The notes under the pieces are model-generated. The model saw nothing but the letters and a program-made list of their open reading frames with translations. It was not told where the DNA came from and made no database searches. The position numbers were made by a program, and so were the translations under genes. Positions 48,597 through 58,010 of a stretch of 64,000 nt of DNA are shown here, piece by piece; within the stretch, counting starts at the first letter, position 1; each line of letters opens with the position of its first letter. The stretch covers positions 56,249-120,248 of the forward strand of contig WBZZ01003770.1 of NCBI GenBank assembly GCA_019918135.1. Reading direction: 5' to 3'. The stretch comes from Paulinella micropora (Eukaryota > Cercozoa > Imbricatea > Euglyphida > Paulinellidae).

Positions 48597-49091
48597 TTAC
48601 ATATCAAGTCGGACAGACCAATTGATAGACTCTTCATCATCGCCAACCTTCTTCATCAAGGCTGACAGCGAAGGGAAGACGAGAATTTCCTCCTCATCCC
48701 ATCCCACAGAAGCGAGAATGAAATTTTTCTTCCTTGGGTTTTTCATAGTTGCATCCCTCTCAACCCAAGCAAATAAAAAATTCTCATCTCTCTGCAGGGG
48801 GTTGCGAACAAAATATTTCCGTTCGGAGTGAAAAGAAGTTATTTTTTCTTTTCCGAGTTGAGCGAATTCCTTCGGAACCCTAACTAGTTTGGGGTTTTTC
48901 ATCTCCGCAGGTGCTTTCTCTTCAATCTCTCCCCAAGGCTTCCAAAAACCTGCAACCACATTCATTATCATAAGTATCTACAACATGTAAATCTCCGACA
49001 CGTCGGATTTAGAGAATTAGGACTTACCCGCAGGAGCAGGATTGAGGTTGATTTCGCCAACCCCTTCAACCAATTCTTCAGGCTCTCCCAT
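48597..49091 (-). CDS. small PLV protein of unknown function with one spliceosomal intron
   Basis: Exon 1 (49,028-49,091) starts at ATG and encodes MGEPEELVEGVGEINLNPAP. The intron (48,950-49,027, 78 bases) has GTAAGT at its start and TTGCAG at its end. Exon 2 (48,597-48,949) continues in frame as FWKPWGEIEEKAPAEMK to a stop, giving about 138 residues. Without splicing, a shorter ORF could start from ATGs inside the intron. I do not recognise the protein; it is charged and soluble. Confidence 0.6.
48950..49027 (-). other. probable 78-bp spliceosomal intron
   Basis: 5' site G|GTAAGT, 3' site TTGCAG|G. The intron contains the hairpin TCCGACACGTCGGA found also in the protease gene. Splicing joins exons in frame. 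Confidence 0.6.
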
Positions 49092-49253
49092 ATTCTATTA
49101 CACACACCAAAAAAGCATGTGTAATAGAAATTCCTTTGAATTAGGGTGGGGTGTTAAACCCCTTGGTTTTGAAAAAAACCAATGTATGTTGATAATGTTG
49201 TTTTCTAAGTAAAATCAACATATTTTAAATCAACATTTTACACTAAAGTCTTT

Positions 49254-49781
49254 TTATTCCGAGTTGCTATCCGCACTCTCGGTTCTGAAGACTCTGTGCA
49301 TGTTTCTCTTATGTTCTCGTTCGCTATTAATGCTATCGTTTATGTGCTCGTTAATACCATCACTGGAGTATTTGTTAAACGAAGAATTAAACGATAAATG
49401 TTCTTTTTCAATACCAACGAGAATTTTATTCATGACAATAGCGGAAAGTTGGCCACGATTGTCATTTTTCCACTTATAGAAATTATCTCGTTCTTTGTTT
49501 ATTTTTTTTTCCAATTTCTTTTTTCTCAAGCGAACAATTCGGTCTTCATCTACTTCATTATTTTCAATACTTTGTCGTTTCAACATCTCATTGATAGCAT
49601 CAAGTTTTACTATGTCAGGCTGTTTCTTTTCAACGAGACGAGAAATTTCTTTATCCGCTTTAGAAATTCTTTCTTCGCAATTTATTTTATCCCTATTTAG
49701 CCTGTCCTTAGAGGTTCTACGAATTTCGTATTCCTCCAACCAATCTGATTTAGTTTTGGTTCTGCTCGGAATTAAGTCCAT
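49254..49781 (-). CDS. coiled-coil PLV protein, 175 aa
   Basis: The ATG at 49,781 (MDLIPSRTKT) begins an intact frame. An upstream ATG at about 49,886 is also in frame but would run through a GCGACACTGC repeat, so I prefer the shorter start. The protein is lysine/glutamate-rich with long heptad-like helices (LRKKKLEKKINKERDNFYKW) and an Asn/Ser-rich end. No family is recognised. It lies between the spliced gene and the integrase, all on the minus strand. Confidence 0.55.
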   Translation of the reverse strand: MDLIPSRTKTKSDWLEEYEIRRTSKDRLNRDKINCEERISKADKEISRLVEKKQPDIVKLDAINEMLKRQSIENNEVDEDRIVRLRKKKLEKKINKERDNFYKWKNDNRGQLSAIVMNKILVGIEKEHLSFNSSFNKYSSDGINEHINDSINSEREHKRNMHRVFRTESADSNSE

Positions 49782-49789
49782 TTTTTTTT

Positions 49790-49872
49790 GCGACACTGCG
49801 ACAAAAAAGCGAAATTCTGTCGCAACCTCTGCGACACTGCGACACTGCGGCGCCGCCGTGTTGCGGTGTCGC
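49790..49872. repeat. GCGACACTGC direct repeats
   Basis: Several copies of TGCGACACTGCG and variants (CTGTCGCAAC, GGTGTCGCA) upstream of the coiled-coil gene. Some are inverted, so the region could fold or bind a protein. Confidence 0.6.
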
Positions 49873-50085
49873 ATGGTGATATTCACGGAAATAGAATTTT
49901 CTAGAATTTTCTTTAAAAAATTGACTTACGGCAATACTTCAAATACCATTTTTCCTGTATCACTGGTAGGTTCTGTAGGGGGGAAAAACTAATGGGTTCA
50001 GCGCAGTCATTGAGATTTTCGGTTGCGGGTTCAATTCCGAAGGATGTTTTTCTCTCGTATAGCGCGAACCTTTTATTTTTTTGGC

Positions 50086-51084
50086 CTATAAATCCAATAT
50101 TACCTTAGCCTTTTTTTCTCGCTTACTACTCCTGATATTCTCTGGTTGAATGTCTTCTCTCTTAAGTAATTCTTTTGTCTTTTTTTCTTTAATAACTTCT
50201 TTGGTCTGCTCTTTCATATCTTTTTCTTCATCAACGGGTTTATCAAAATCAGTTTTTAATAAATCACGGGGGCTTACCAACTCATCGTTATTTAATATGA
50301 TTTTAAACCCTTTCCTACCTTTGACTTTATAAATAATTTTGCTGAAAGTCTTTCCGCCCTTTGAAAAAACATTCCTTTTATTTTCTTTTCTTACATTATC
50401 GCCAACATTGAATTCATCAATTAAATTATCCCGAGTGATACTCTGTTTATTTTTATCTCTTCTAGCAAAGACATCTACTGGTTTGGCTTGTATCCCTCTA
50501 TGAACTTTATGATTGTAAGCATTAACCAAGTCTTGAATATAACTTACCCAGTCAAAATTTCTATTTGTTTCAAATAATAAATCCAACCACCTTCTAATAC
50601 TTCTTATCACTCTATCAACAACCGCAAGCGCTCTATGGTCGCCGACTTCAACGACATCGTGTTTAATTCCATTTTCAATAAAATAATCACGAGTAGCACC
50701 TTTATATTCTCCTCCGCTGTCGGTAGTAATTGACTTCGGTTTATAAGGTATAGATTTCAAAGCATAATATACTTCTTTCGCTGTTTTATTTTTTAGCGGA
50801 ATGATTATTAAAAATCGGCTATGACAATCTATCCAAACGAGCATCCAAGCATAGCCCTTATTGCCTTTCTTATCTTTTATCTTACTCATATCCGCTAAGT
50901 CTAAGAAAACTTGGTCTAATGGTTTATCAACCCATATCGTGTTCCATATTTTTGGGTTCTTTTTCTGATGGTGAATTTCAAGTGCCTCCTCTTCTTTTGT
51001 CCTTTTTATTTCTTCTCCCGTTGGTGTGTCCTCAAGTTGGCTATCCGCATTCTGTGTATTAATAATTGTATGTTTATAGTCCAT
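50086..51084 (-). CDS. rve-family (retroviral-like) integrase of the PLV, 332 aa
   Basis: I start at the ATG at 51,084 (MDYKHTI), ten bases from the divergent ATG at 51,095. The rve core is clear: QVFLDLADMSKIKDKKGNKG (first Asp), GYAWMLVWIDCHSRF, SITTDSGGEYKGA (second Asp), and HRALAVVDRVIRSIRRWLD. At the third position, usually Glu, the residue is Asp, 35 residues after the second. The C-terminal part has a beta-rich domain (FNVGDNVRKENKRN, FSKIIYKVKGRKGFKIILNN) and a lysine-rich tail. It would insert the element with short target duplications. Confidence 0.88.
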   Translation of the reverse strand: MDYKHTIINTQNADSQLEDTPTGEEIKRTKEEEALEIHHQKKNPKIWNTIWVDKPLDQVFLDLADMSKIKDKKGNKGYAWMLVWIDCHSRFLIIIPLKNKTAKEVYYALKSIPYKPKSITTDSGGEYKGATRDYFIENGIKHDVVEVGDHRALAVVDRVIRSIRRWLDLLFETNRNFDWVSYIQDLVNAYNHKVHRGIQAKPVDVFARRDKNKQSITRDNLIDEFNVGDNVRKENKRNVFSKGGKTFSKIIYKVKGRKGFKIILNNDELVSPRDLLKTDFDKPVDEEKDMKEQTKEVIKEKKTKELLKREDIQPENIRSSKREKKAKVILDL

Positions 51085-51094
51085 ATTATATACA
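51085..51094. promoter_or_regulatory. 10-bp divergent start region
   Basis: The start codons of the integrase (minus) and the small gene (plus) are only ten bases apart (TTATATACAA-type sequence). Promoters for each must lie inside the other gene, or one start is further in. Confidence 0.5.
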
Positions 51095-51352
51095 ATGAGA
51101 TTTTTAAAGTCCAACATTAAGAATAAAAAATATAAAGTCATTAGTCCAAAAGGTAAGGTTATCAATTTTGGTGATACTAGATATGAACATTATAAAGACC
51201 GCATAGGACTATATTCACATTTAGACCATTTAGATAAAGTAAGAAGAAAAAATTATAGAGCAAGAGCAAAGGCTATAAAAAATTCAAAAGGTGAATTAAC
51301 TTATAATAATCCAGAGTATAGTAATTATTATTCTTATCATTTCCTTTGGTGA
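51095..51352 (+). CDS. small conserved viral protein (DUF5754-like), 85 aa
   Basis: An intact frame from ATG. Pattern YKVISPKGKVINFGDTRYEH, YSHLDHLDKVRRKNYRAR and a terminal SYHFLW. Small proteins with K-x-Y-x-V-x-x-P-x-G-K-x-x-x-FG and an LW end are widespread in large DNA viruses and PLVs. The role is unknown. I am fairly confident of the resemblance, less so of the family name. Confidence 0.65.
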   Translation: MRFLKSNIKNKKYKVISPKGKVINFGDTRYEHYKDRIGLYSHLDHLDKVRRKNYRARAKAIKNSKGELTYNNPEYSNYYSYHFLW

Positions 51353-51354
51353 AT

Positions 51355-51876
51355 TTAAAATTTTAAAAACACTCTATCTATTTCTTCACTTTTTTCTTTC
51401 TTAGCACCTGAAGATTGATTATATACCTTTACACTTACACTACTTGATTTTTTACCCTTACCTTTCTTTGGTTTTGGTGTTTCCTCTTCACTACTCTCGC
51501 TTTCACTTTCTTCACTTTCGTCAGGCTCTTGCTCCTGTTTCTTACTCTTCTTCGCTCTCTTAGTCTCCGCCTTCGCTCTTTTAATTTTCATCTTAGCCAT
51601 CTTTTCGGCAATGATATCAGTGAAATCAACCTCATCCTCACTATCACTCTTCTCCTCTGGGCTATCATTATCTCGTTCAGTAATAATATCCTTAGCCAAG
51701 TTCTTTTCTTCAATTTGTTTTATTCGTTCCTCCATATCTTCGTCTTCTTGCTTTACAGCATTTCGGTATTGTGCTAATACATTTTTAGCATGCTCCATCT
51801 TTCGCTGTTTCGCTTTCGCTTTTATTCCTTCCACAGCACTACCCCAATTCTTACGACTTGCTTCTGCGGACGGCAT
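51355..51876 (-). CDS. charged, lysine/glutamate-rich PLV protein, 173 aa
   Basis: Intact from the ATG at 51,876, convergent with the small gene at 51,095. Helical N-terminus (KNWGSAVEGIKAKAKQRKME), an acidic linker, then an alternating Lys/Glu/Ser tail (SEESESESSEEETPKPKKGK). Likely disordered. No family is recognised. Confidence 0.6.
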   Translation of the reverse strand: MPSAEASRKNWGSAVEGIKAKAKQRKMEHAKNVLAQYRNAVKQEDEDMEERIKQIEEKNLAKDIITERDNDSPEEKSDSEDEVDFTDIIAEKMAKMKIKRAKAETKRAKKSKKQEQEPDESEESESESSEEETPKPKKGKGKKSSSVSVKVYNQSSGAKKEKSEEIDRVFLKF

Positions 51877-51928
51877 TCTATACTAAGATTAATATATTTT
51901 AGTATTTTTTAATAATTATTAATATAAT

Positions 51929-54900
51929 ATGTCGCAATATAAATCCTTACTAGGTTTATCAGAAATCGCAGTTGATAGTCTAGATATTAAAAATTTAGAC
52001 CTTACCAACACAAACATAGTGGGCTTATACACAGATAGGGTGCCAGAAGATGCTGACCCCGTAAATCTTTATTACACCGACGGACGATTTGATGCGAGGT
52101 TGTCTTTAAAATCAACGACGGACTTAAAAGAAGGCACTAATCTATACTATACTGATGGTAGGTTTGATGCGCGACTAACCACTAAATCAACCACGAACCT
52201 AGCAGAAGGCACCAATTTATATTATACTAATGCTAGGTTTGACACTCAATTAGCAACAAAGAGCACAACCAACTTAACAGAAGGAACTAACTTATACTAC
52301 ACCACAGCAAGGGCTAATACAGATTTTGACACAAGGATAGCAACTAAATCAATAGATGCTTTAAGTGATGTAGTCATAACAACACCAACCGATAACCAAC
52401 TACTCATTTATAGCACAGGTCAATGGAGAAATGTTGCTTCACCTTTTCTTAGATTGGATGGCCTCACTATGATGTTTGGAGATTTGAATATGGGGGGTTT
52501 TAATGTAGCAAATGTCGGTAATGTTGATGGTGTTGATGTTTCGGCTCTTGATAGTTCTGTCGTTAAACTAACAGGAGACCAAACCATAACTGGGAATAAA
52601 ACATTTACTACTTATGTAGCCGTAAAAGACTCAAATCCATTAAACACAGGCAAATTATTCTTTAATTACAACAATAATATGGGTTCTATTTATTCGGAGG
52701 TAGGTGGAGCAACGGGCTATCCATTATCTTTTGTAGGCTCGTCCATACTTTTTGCTCCAACAACAGGGGGTGGAATGACATTGACAAATAATGTTTTAAA
52801 TTTTAACAGCACGACAGCAATCAGCGGACTGCCAGCACCATTCTATGACGGCGATGCTTCAACAAAGGCTTACACCGATACGAAACTTAGCAAAGGACGG
52901 CACAACGGCTATGACGGGCAGTTTAAATATGGGAGGATTTAACATAACAAATGTTGGTAATGTTGATGGTATTGATGTATCCACCCTTGATACCGCAGTC
53001 GTCAAACTAACAGGAGACCAAACCATAGCAGGAACCAAAACATTCAGCAACATAATAAATGCTAGTGCGGGGATTGATATGAAAAGCCAAAGTATAACAA
53101 ATGTTAATCTTGTTGATGGTGTTGATGTTTCTACTCTTGATACTTCTGTCGTTAAACTAACAGGAGACCAAACCATAGCAGGGAATAAAAAATTTACTTC
53201 AACAATAGAAGTTCGGGGTGCTACTGCTCCAACCGCTTTTGATGGTATCGGTATTGCCTTTGATACGGCGACAAATATAGGAGAGATTGTGGCACAAAAA
53301 ATAGCAACTGCGGGCTATTAATAATATCCAATACAAATAACAGGGTCATATGTTGATTTATATGCGGGTGATAATGTAATCGCGACAGCAACTGGCACGA
53401 CATTATCTTTAAACAATAGAAAAATTACAAATTTGGCCACACCAACAGCAACAACGGACGGGGCGAATAAAACGTATGTGGATACATTAGACGGGCAAAA
53501 TGTGAAACTAACAGGAAACCAAACCATAGCAGGAATTAAGACATTTAGCAGTGCCCTTGAAATAACAGGAAATTCAACGAATGCTACAACAAAAGGAACA
53601 TTCGTGGTTTTTAACTCCACAGCCAATATCGGGTCAATTGCTAGTTTGGATATGAAAACAGCAACATATTACAACTTTGAAATTTCTGCCAAAAAATAAG
53701 TTTTATTATTGATGGGACGATAGTCGGTTGGGTAAATGCTTCGGGGCTAGATTGTAATAGTAGCAAAATAGCCAACCTTGGAACTCCAACATTATCAACG
53801 GACGGAGCGACAAAAGGGTATGTAGATACATTGGACGGGCAAAATGTAAAACTAACAGGAGACCAAACCATAACAGGAATTAAGATATTTAATGGAAGTA
53901 GAAATGATGTAAGGGCACTGAATTTGTTAAGCCAAGCCGATTTCAATAATGTGGATATCATTAATGGTGGAAATATAACATACAATGGGGCAAGGATATT
54001 AAACCAAAACGGAGGAGATATATTCTTTTCACAGACGACTGGTGATTATCAGTATTTCTTATTTACTCTAAATACCGCTACAAGTGGAACCGCAAACCAA
54101 CGAGGTTATGTATTCACGAATGTTGCATCTGATGTAAAAGGAGCAGGACTTTATATTTCAAAACTTTTGGATAATAAAAGTGCTTCGTCAGACATTGTCC
54201 GTTTTAACAATGCTGGCGGTATGCGGTTTTATGGTGCCTTAGATATGAATTCAAACAACATAACAAATGGCGGAACAATAACAGGAACGACAATTACTTC
54301 AACCGCTGGTATATCAACAACAACAGCAACCGCGAGTGGATTAATAACGGCAAATGCGGGTATATCAACAACGACATTAACCGCGAGTGGATTAATAACA
54401 GCAAATGCGGGGATATCATACACGGGCACACTAACATCAGCAACAAATACAAGTGGAGCGAAAATAGGAATTCAGGGAGCAACCGACGGAACAAATGCAA
54501 AAGGTATATTTCTATGGGATACAACCAATGCAAGTTGGGGAATTTATGCGGCATCTGGTGGAGCAAGCAAAAGTTTGGCAAATGGTTTGGCGGTTTCTGG
54601 AAATGATTTTAGTTCGTATAGTTTTCGTTTTAGAGTGGCTAATGATGCTACAATGGGTTTTATATGGGAAAACTCTTCTGAGCAATTGTTAATGTCATTA
54701 AACGGAGCAAACGGAACATTATGGACGAAGGGATTGATAACGGCTAGTGCGGGTGTATCAACAACAACATTAACAACGAGCGATAAAATAACAACAGCAC
54801 TAGGTAAGCCGATAATCATAGGCAACTCAACGAAAGGAGTAGGAGCGACAGGTGGTTTAGAAATATACGGAACGGCGAGTAATGTCGCAGGAGCACACAT

Positions 54901-55747
54901 ACAGGCAATAACAACGGCGGATGCTTATCCAACATTTCAATTATTGAATTGGGCACACGACAATGTCAATTTAAGTTTTGATGCTTATTTTGATGGCACG
55001 AACTGGAAATCAAGCCACAGCGGTTCAAACTTTCTAATTCAAAAAGGTGGAAAACTCGCTTTTTATTATAATTCAGGAACAGCGGTTGGAAACAATATAT
55101 CTTACACTGAGGCGATGAACATTAATACGTCGGGAGAGGTAGTCATCCCAACAGCATCCAGCGGTAATTTATTAATACGAAAAAGACCCGCTTCTACTAA
55201 TGACCCGCAACTATTTTTTAAATCGGGAGGATATACGAATTATGGTGTAATTGTTTCTTCAACTGGTTTGCTTCATGCTTGGACTACTTCAAACTCTACT
55301 ACTGGTGAGCCGTCAGGTAGTTATAATTATATCCCGCTTAATGGTGCTTGGACAAACTCCTCGGACAGACGGCTTAAATCAGATATTAAAACATTAGACT
55401 GCGGGGATTGTTGCGAGAAACTAATGAAAATAAATTGCTGTTCGTATTATTGGAAAGCAGACGAGAAGAAAGAAAAAAAGAACCACGGATTTATTGCGGA
55501 CGAAGTCAAAAAAGTATTTCCTGAATTTGTATCTGAAAGTGGGGTAAAAGCAGAGGATGGAGACGGCTACCTTGAAGGCATAACATATACAAGTTTTATA
55601 CCAATATTGGTAAGCGGATTTCAACATTTAACGGAAAAAGTGATTTATTTAGAAAAAGAAAATAAAACTTTACTTAATATATTACAAGATTTAACCAACC
55701 AACTAGCAGAAATACGAGCAGTCGTATTTTCTACTAATGCCTCCTAG
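51929..55747 (+). CDS. long fibre protein with peptidase S74 / intramolecular chaperone end, several frameshifts
   Basis: The ATG at 51,929 follows AATATAAT. The N-terminal part repeats TNLYYTDGRFDARL-type units, as in phage tail fibres. The middle repeats VDGVDVSTLDTSVVKLTGDQ and TIAGNKTF units. The C-terminus has the S74 chaperone: SSDRRLKSDIKTLD (the Ser and Lys of the self-cleaving dyad), NHGFIADEVKKVFPEFV and a terminal coiled coil. The frame is broken near 52,900, 53,320 and 53,700, each by a small indel, while the protein pattern continues across. It probably binds the host surface. The breaks could be sequencing errors or decay. Confidence 0.8.
52555..53880 (+). repeat. five-copy 36-bp coding repeat in the fibre gene
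   Basis: AAACTAACAGGAGACCAAAC with ATAGCAGG or ATAACAGG after it recurs at about 52,565, 53,005, 53,152, 53,505 and 53,850, encoding KLTGDQTIAG. Recombination between copies could shorten or lengthen the fibre. Confidence 0.85.
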
Positions 55748-55871
55748 ATTACACCCCCCACCGCCAGTCATTGAAATAGACGGCGAACTAACACCAGAGT
55801 TGAAAAATCGTGTTTTAGACATTTCATTGAAGAATGAGGAAAAAAAAAGTAGAGCACGAATTGGAAGATAA
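55737..55871 (+). CDS. very small proline-rich protein, 44 aa
   Basis: The ATG at 55,737 overlaps the last codons of the fibre gene by 11 bases. Begins MPPRLHPPPP, then VIEIDGELTPELKNRVLDIS, and ends in Arg. Overlap at both ends with neighbours suggests it is translated. No function is assigned. Confidence 0.4.
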   Translation: MPPRLHPPPPVIEIDGELTPELKNRVLDISLKNEEKKSRARIGR

Positions 55872-56079
55872 CTGGAATTGTTGTTGTATAACAAACAGAC
55901 CGACAGACAGCCGACTTATTAAATACTTATTTCAAATGGGTATCATTATCTCCATTATAACCCTTTGTATCGTAAGGCTATCTGAAAAGAACTTACCTTG
56001 TGAGGTTGCTAATACTTATGTCGGTATTTTAACACTTTTGATTGGGATATGCCTTCCATCACCTTCTTCAAAGAAATGA
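55834..56079 (+). CDS. small membrane protein, 81 aa
   Basis: The ATG at 55,834 overlaps the previous ORF. Two hydrophobic segments (MGIIISIITLCIVRL and VGILTLLIGICLP) and the end LPSPSSKK. Tiny proteins with a transmembrane segment followed by LPSP are common in large DNA viruses and PLVs. The role is unknown. Confidence 0.6.
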   Translation: MRKKKVEHELEDNWNCCCITNRPTDSRLIKYLFQMGIIISIITLCIVRLSEKNLPCEVANTYVGILTLLIGICLPSPSSKK

Positions 56080-56316
56080 ACATTCATAGGTATGTATTTT
56101 ATACCACATATCATCATTTGAGCACATTAAAGGCAGGGCTTCATCAAAACTTATACACCAATCTGACATTGGTTTGTAAATACATTTGATTTTTGAGTTA
56201 ATCCCGCTCTGGATACAATAAACACAACTTATATTCTTTTTTTCACTTATCCGTGAGTAAAAGTCGCAGGCAGTCCGAGCAATAGTTGAGCACACAAATA
56301 ATAATATTAATAACAT
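56068..56316 (-). CDS. small secreted cysteine-rich protein, 82 aa
   Basis: The ATG at 56,316 gives a signal peptide (MLLILLFVCSTIARTAC) and then paired Cys (NISCVYCIQSG, DWCISF, LMCSND, YECSF). It is convergent with the membrane protein, with a short overlap of ends. Probably exported or lumenal. The family is not recognised. Confidence 0.5.
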   Translation of the reverse strand: MLLILLFVCSTIARTACDFYSRISEKKNISCVYCIQSGINSKIKCIYKPMSDWCISFDEALPLMCSNDDMWYKIHTYECSFL

Positions 56317-56341
56317 TTTTATATATTATATTATATAATTT

Positions 56342-56704
56342 ATGAGTGAGTTTAAATACCAAAAGATTATTTTTCTGAGCAATGATTTTGCGGGAGGAAG
56401 CAAAACATTTAATAAGAATATCCAAATGTCATTCACACCCACCAAAATGAATGTTAAGTTTATCCACTATATGAACGACCAGACCGAAACCAAAACCAGA
56501 ATTCTTTACATGGATAGAATTGGAATTATTGGAACATTTGCTGACAGCACTACAGCAAACATTTCAAATCTCGGGTATAATTTGGGTGTCGTCGGATGGA
56601 CGGACGGCCAATATACATTCAAAGTCCTTGAAACAGACAGCGGAAATATTGACACAGGAAATTTAGCTGGGCGAATTGTTGTGTGTTTAGAGTTTCTTGC
56701 TTAA
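56342..56704 (+). CDS. small PLV protein, 120 aa, virion component suspected
   Basis: The ATG at 56,342 follows a TATATAATTT run. Beta-rich sequence with regular strands (MNVKFIHYMNDQTETKTRIL, LGVVGWTDGQYTFKVLETD). It lies just before the packaging ATPase, nine bases apart, so it is probably co-expressed with the capsid module. The family is not recognised. Confidence 0.55.
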   Translation: MSEFKYQKIIFLSNDFAGGSKTFNKNIQMSFTPTKMNVKFIHYMNDQTETKTRILYMDRIGIIGTFADSTTANISNLGYNLGVVGWTDGQYTFKVLETDSGNIDTGNLAGRIVVCLEFLA

Positions 56705-56712
56705 TATATACG

Positions 56713-57528
56713 ATGCAAAAGATTAACAATGTCAAGGTGAAGCCAGTAAAACAAGAGGGTGATGGAAATAAAAAAGCAAAAGGTTATAAATTATTCAATG
56801 AGCCGTATGCCAACATATTTCTGCTAGCCCGTAAGAAGAGCGGGAAAACAACAGCACTATTTGAAATACTGAAACGGACTACAGACAGAAAAACCCGTAT
56901 TGTTATTATCGCTTCAACAATTCACAAGGACTACATTTATAAAGCAATGGTAAAGCACTTTAAGAACAGAGGCAACCCAATGGCGATTTATACCTTTCTC
57001 AAATCAGACGGTGTAAATGTTATTGATTATGAGTTAGACAAACTGAACAGGCAGGATGAAGAGCACGAAGGAGAAGTAAAACAGGATGAAGAAGAAATAG
57101 AGAAACCACAATTTTTATACTTTGGAAAAGAAAAGAAACAGATAAAGGAGGCACCGAAAGAAAGACCAAGTAAGTATATTTCGCCAGAGGTTGTTTTTGT
57201 TTTGGATGATTTAGGGAGCGGTTTAAGAGATAAGTCCGTAAGCGATTTGTTAAAAAAGAATAGGCACTATAAATCAAAGGTGATTATGTCTAGTCAGTAT
57301 CTGAACGACCTACGACCAGAAGCCATTAAGCAGTTAGATTATTTATTAATCTTTCCAGCCCAATCTCAGGACAAAATGGAACTCGTTTATAAGCACTTAG
57401 ACTTATCTTTTGATTTTGATTACTTTCTTAAAAAGTATCACGAAGCAACAAAAGAGAGATTTAACTTTTTATATGTTTCAAGTGTTGATGATGAGTTAAG
57501 AAAAAACTTTGCTTATCGGTTAAAGTAA
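56713..57528 (+). CDS. FtsK/HerA-type DNA-packaging ATPase, 271 aa
   Basis: The ATG at 56,713. Walker A at residues 39-47 (ARKKSGKTT; the first Gly of the usual GxxxxGKT is replaced, as in several viral A32-type ATPases). Walker B with VVFVLDDLG around residues 160-168. Later KVIMSSQYLNDL is the sensor strand. The length fits the A32-like packaging ATPases of polintons, PLVs and virophages. It would pump DNA into the capsid. Confidence 0.88.
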   Translation: MQKINNVKVKPVKQEGDGNKKAKGYKLFNEPYANIFLLARKKSGKTTALFEILKRTTDRKTRIVIIASTIHKDYIYKAMVKHFKNRGNPMAIYTFLKSDGVNVIDYELDKLNRQDEEHEGEVKQDEEEIEKPQFLYFGKEKKQIKEAPKERPSKYISPEVVFVLDDLGSGLRDKSVSDLLKKNRHYKSKVIMSSQYLNDLRPEAIKQLDYLLIFPAQSQDKMELVYKHLDLSFDFDYFLKKYHEATKERFNFLYVSSVDDELRKNFAYRLK

Positions 57529-57564
57529 AAAAAATTTAGAATTAATTATTTTTTTATATAGTAT

Positions 57565-57894
57565 ATGGTAGTAAAAACAACTCGTGTTGAAGTTATTCCA
57601 ACAATCGGCAAACGAACTATTAACTCAAGCACAATGGCTGGAGGTAAAAAGAAGTCTGGTCGCAAGAAGAAGCAAGGAGGCAAGGGGCAGGCTGGCGGTA
57701 AAATTAACTGGGCAAAGCTTGGGAAAACGGCTTTGGCTGTTAATAAATTCCTTCGTGATAACAAAGTAATTTCTAGAACTGCGGGTGCCTTAAGCAGTAT
57801 TGGAGTTCCTTATGCTGGGTCTGTCCAAGCCACCGCTTCAAAACTCGGATATGGCAAGAGAAAGCAGAGAGGATGCGGTGCCCTTAAATTTTAA
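57565..57894 (+). CDS. small basic protein, PX/core-protein-like, 109 aa
   Basis: The ATG at 57,565 follows a TATATAGTATA run. Very lysine-rich start (GGKKKSGRKKKQGGKGQAGG), then a helical hydrophobic part (FLRDNKVISRTAGALSSIGV, PYAGSVQATASKLGYGKRK). Proteins with this basic-then-helical layout lie beside the ATPase and protease in PLVs and resemble adenovirus core proteins. A role in DNA condensation or as a maturation substrate is inferred. Confidence 0.65.
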   Translation: MVVKTTRVEVIPTIGKRTINSSTMAGGKKKSGRKKKQGGKGQAGGKINWAKLGKTALAVNKFLRDNKVISRTAGALSSIGVPYAGSVQATASKLGYGKRKQRGCGALKF

Positions 57895-58010
57895 AGATAG
57901 TTATCAACTTCACTTTCATTCGTTTCACTCATTCTCGTTTGTTGATAACCATCGAAAACAGATTTATTTTTTCAATAAAGAAAAAAATAGATGTTTTAGA
58001 ATAAGCGATA
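57895..58010 (+). promoter_or_regulatory. conserved intergenic hairpin element, copy 1
   Basis: GTTATCAAC, about 32 bases, then GTTGATAAC, followed by CATCGAAAA, an A/T run and CGCAATTCTAAA. The same element separates the protease and minor capsid genes (60,108-60,258). Position after each stop suggests a transcription end or start signal. Confidence 0.7.

Noticed and set aside
49996-50050. tRNA-like sequence with GGTTCAATTCC resembling a T-arm
   Set aside because: The T-stem does not pair (GCGGG against CCGAA) and no acceptor stem is visible. At most a relic.
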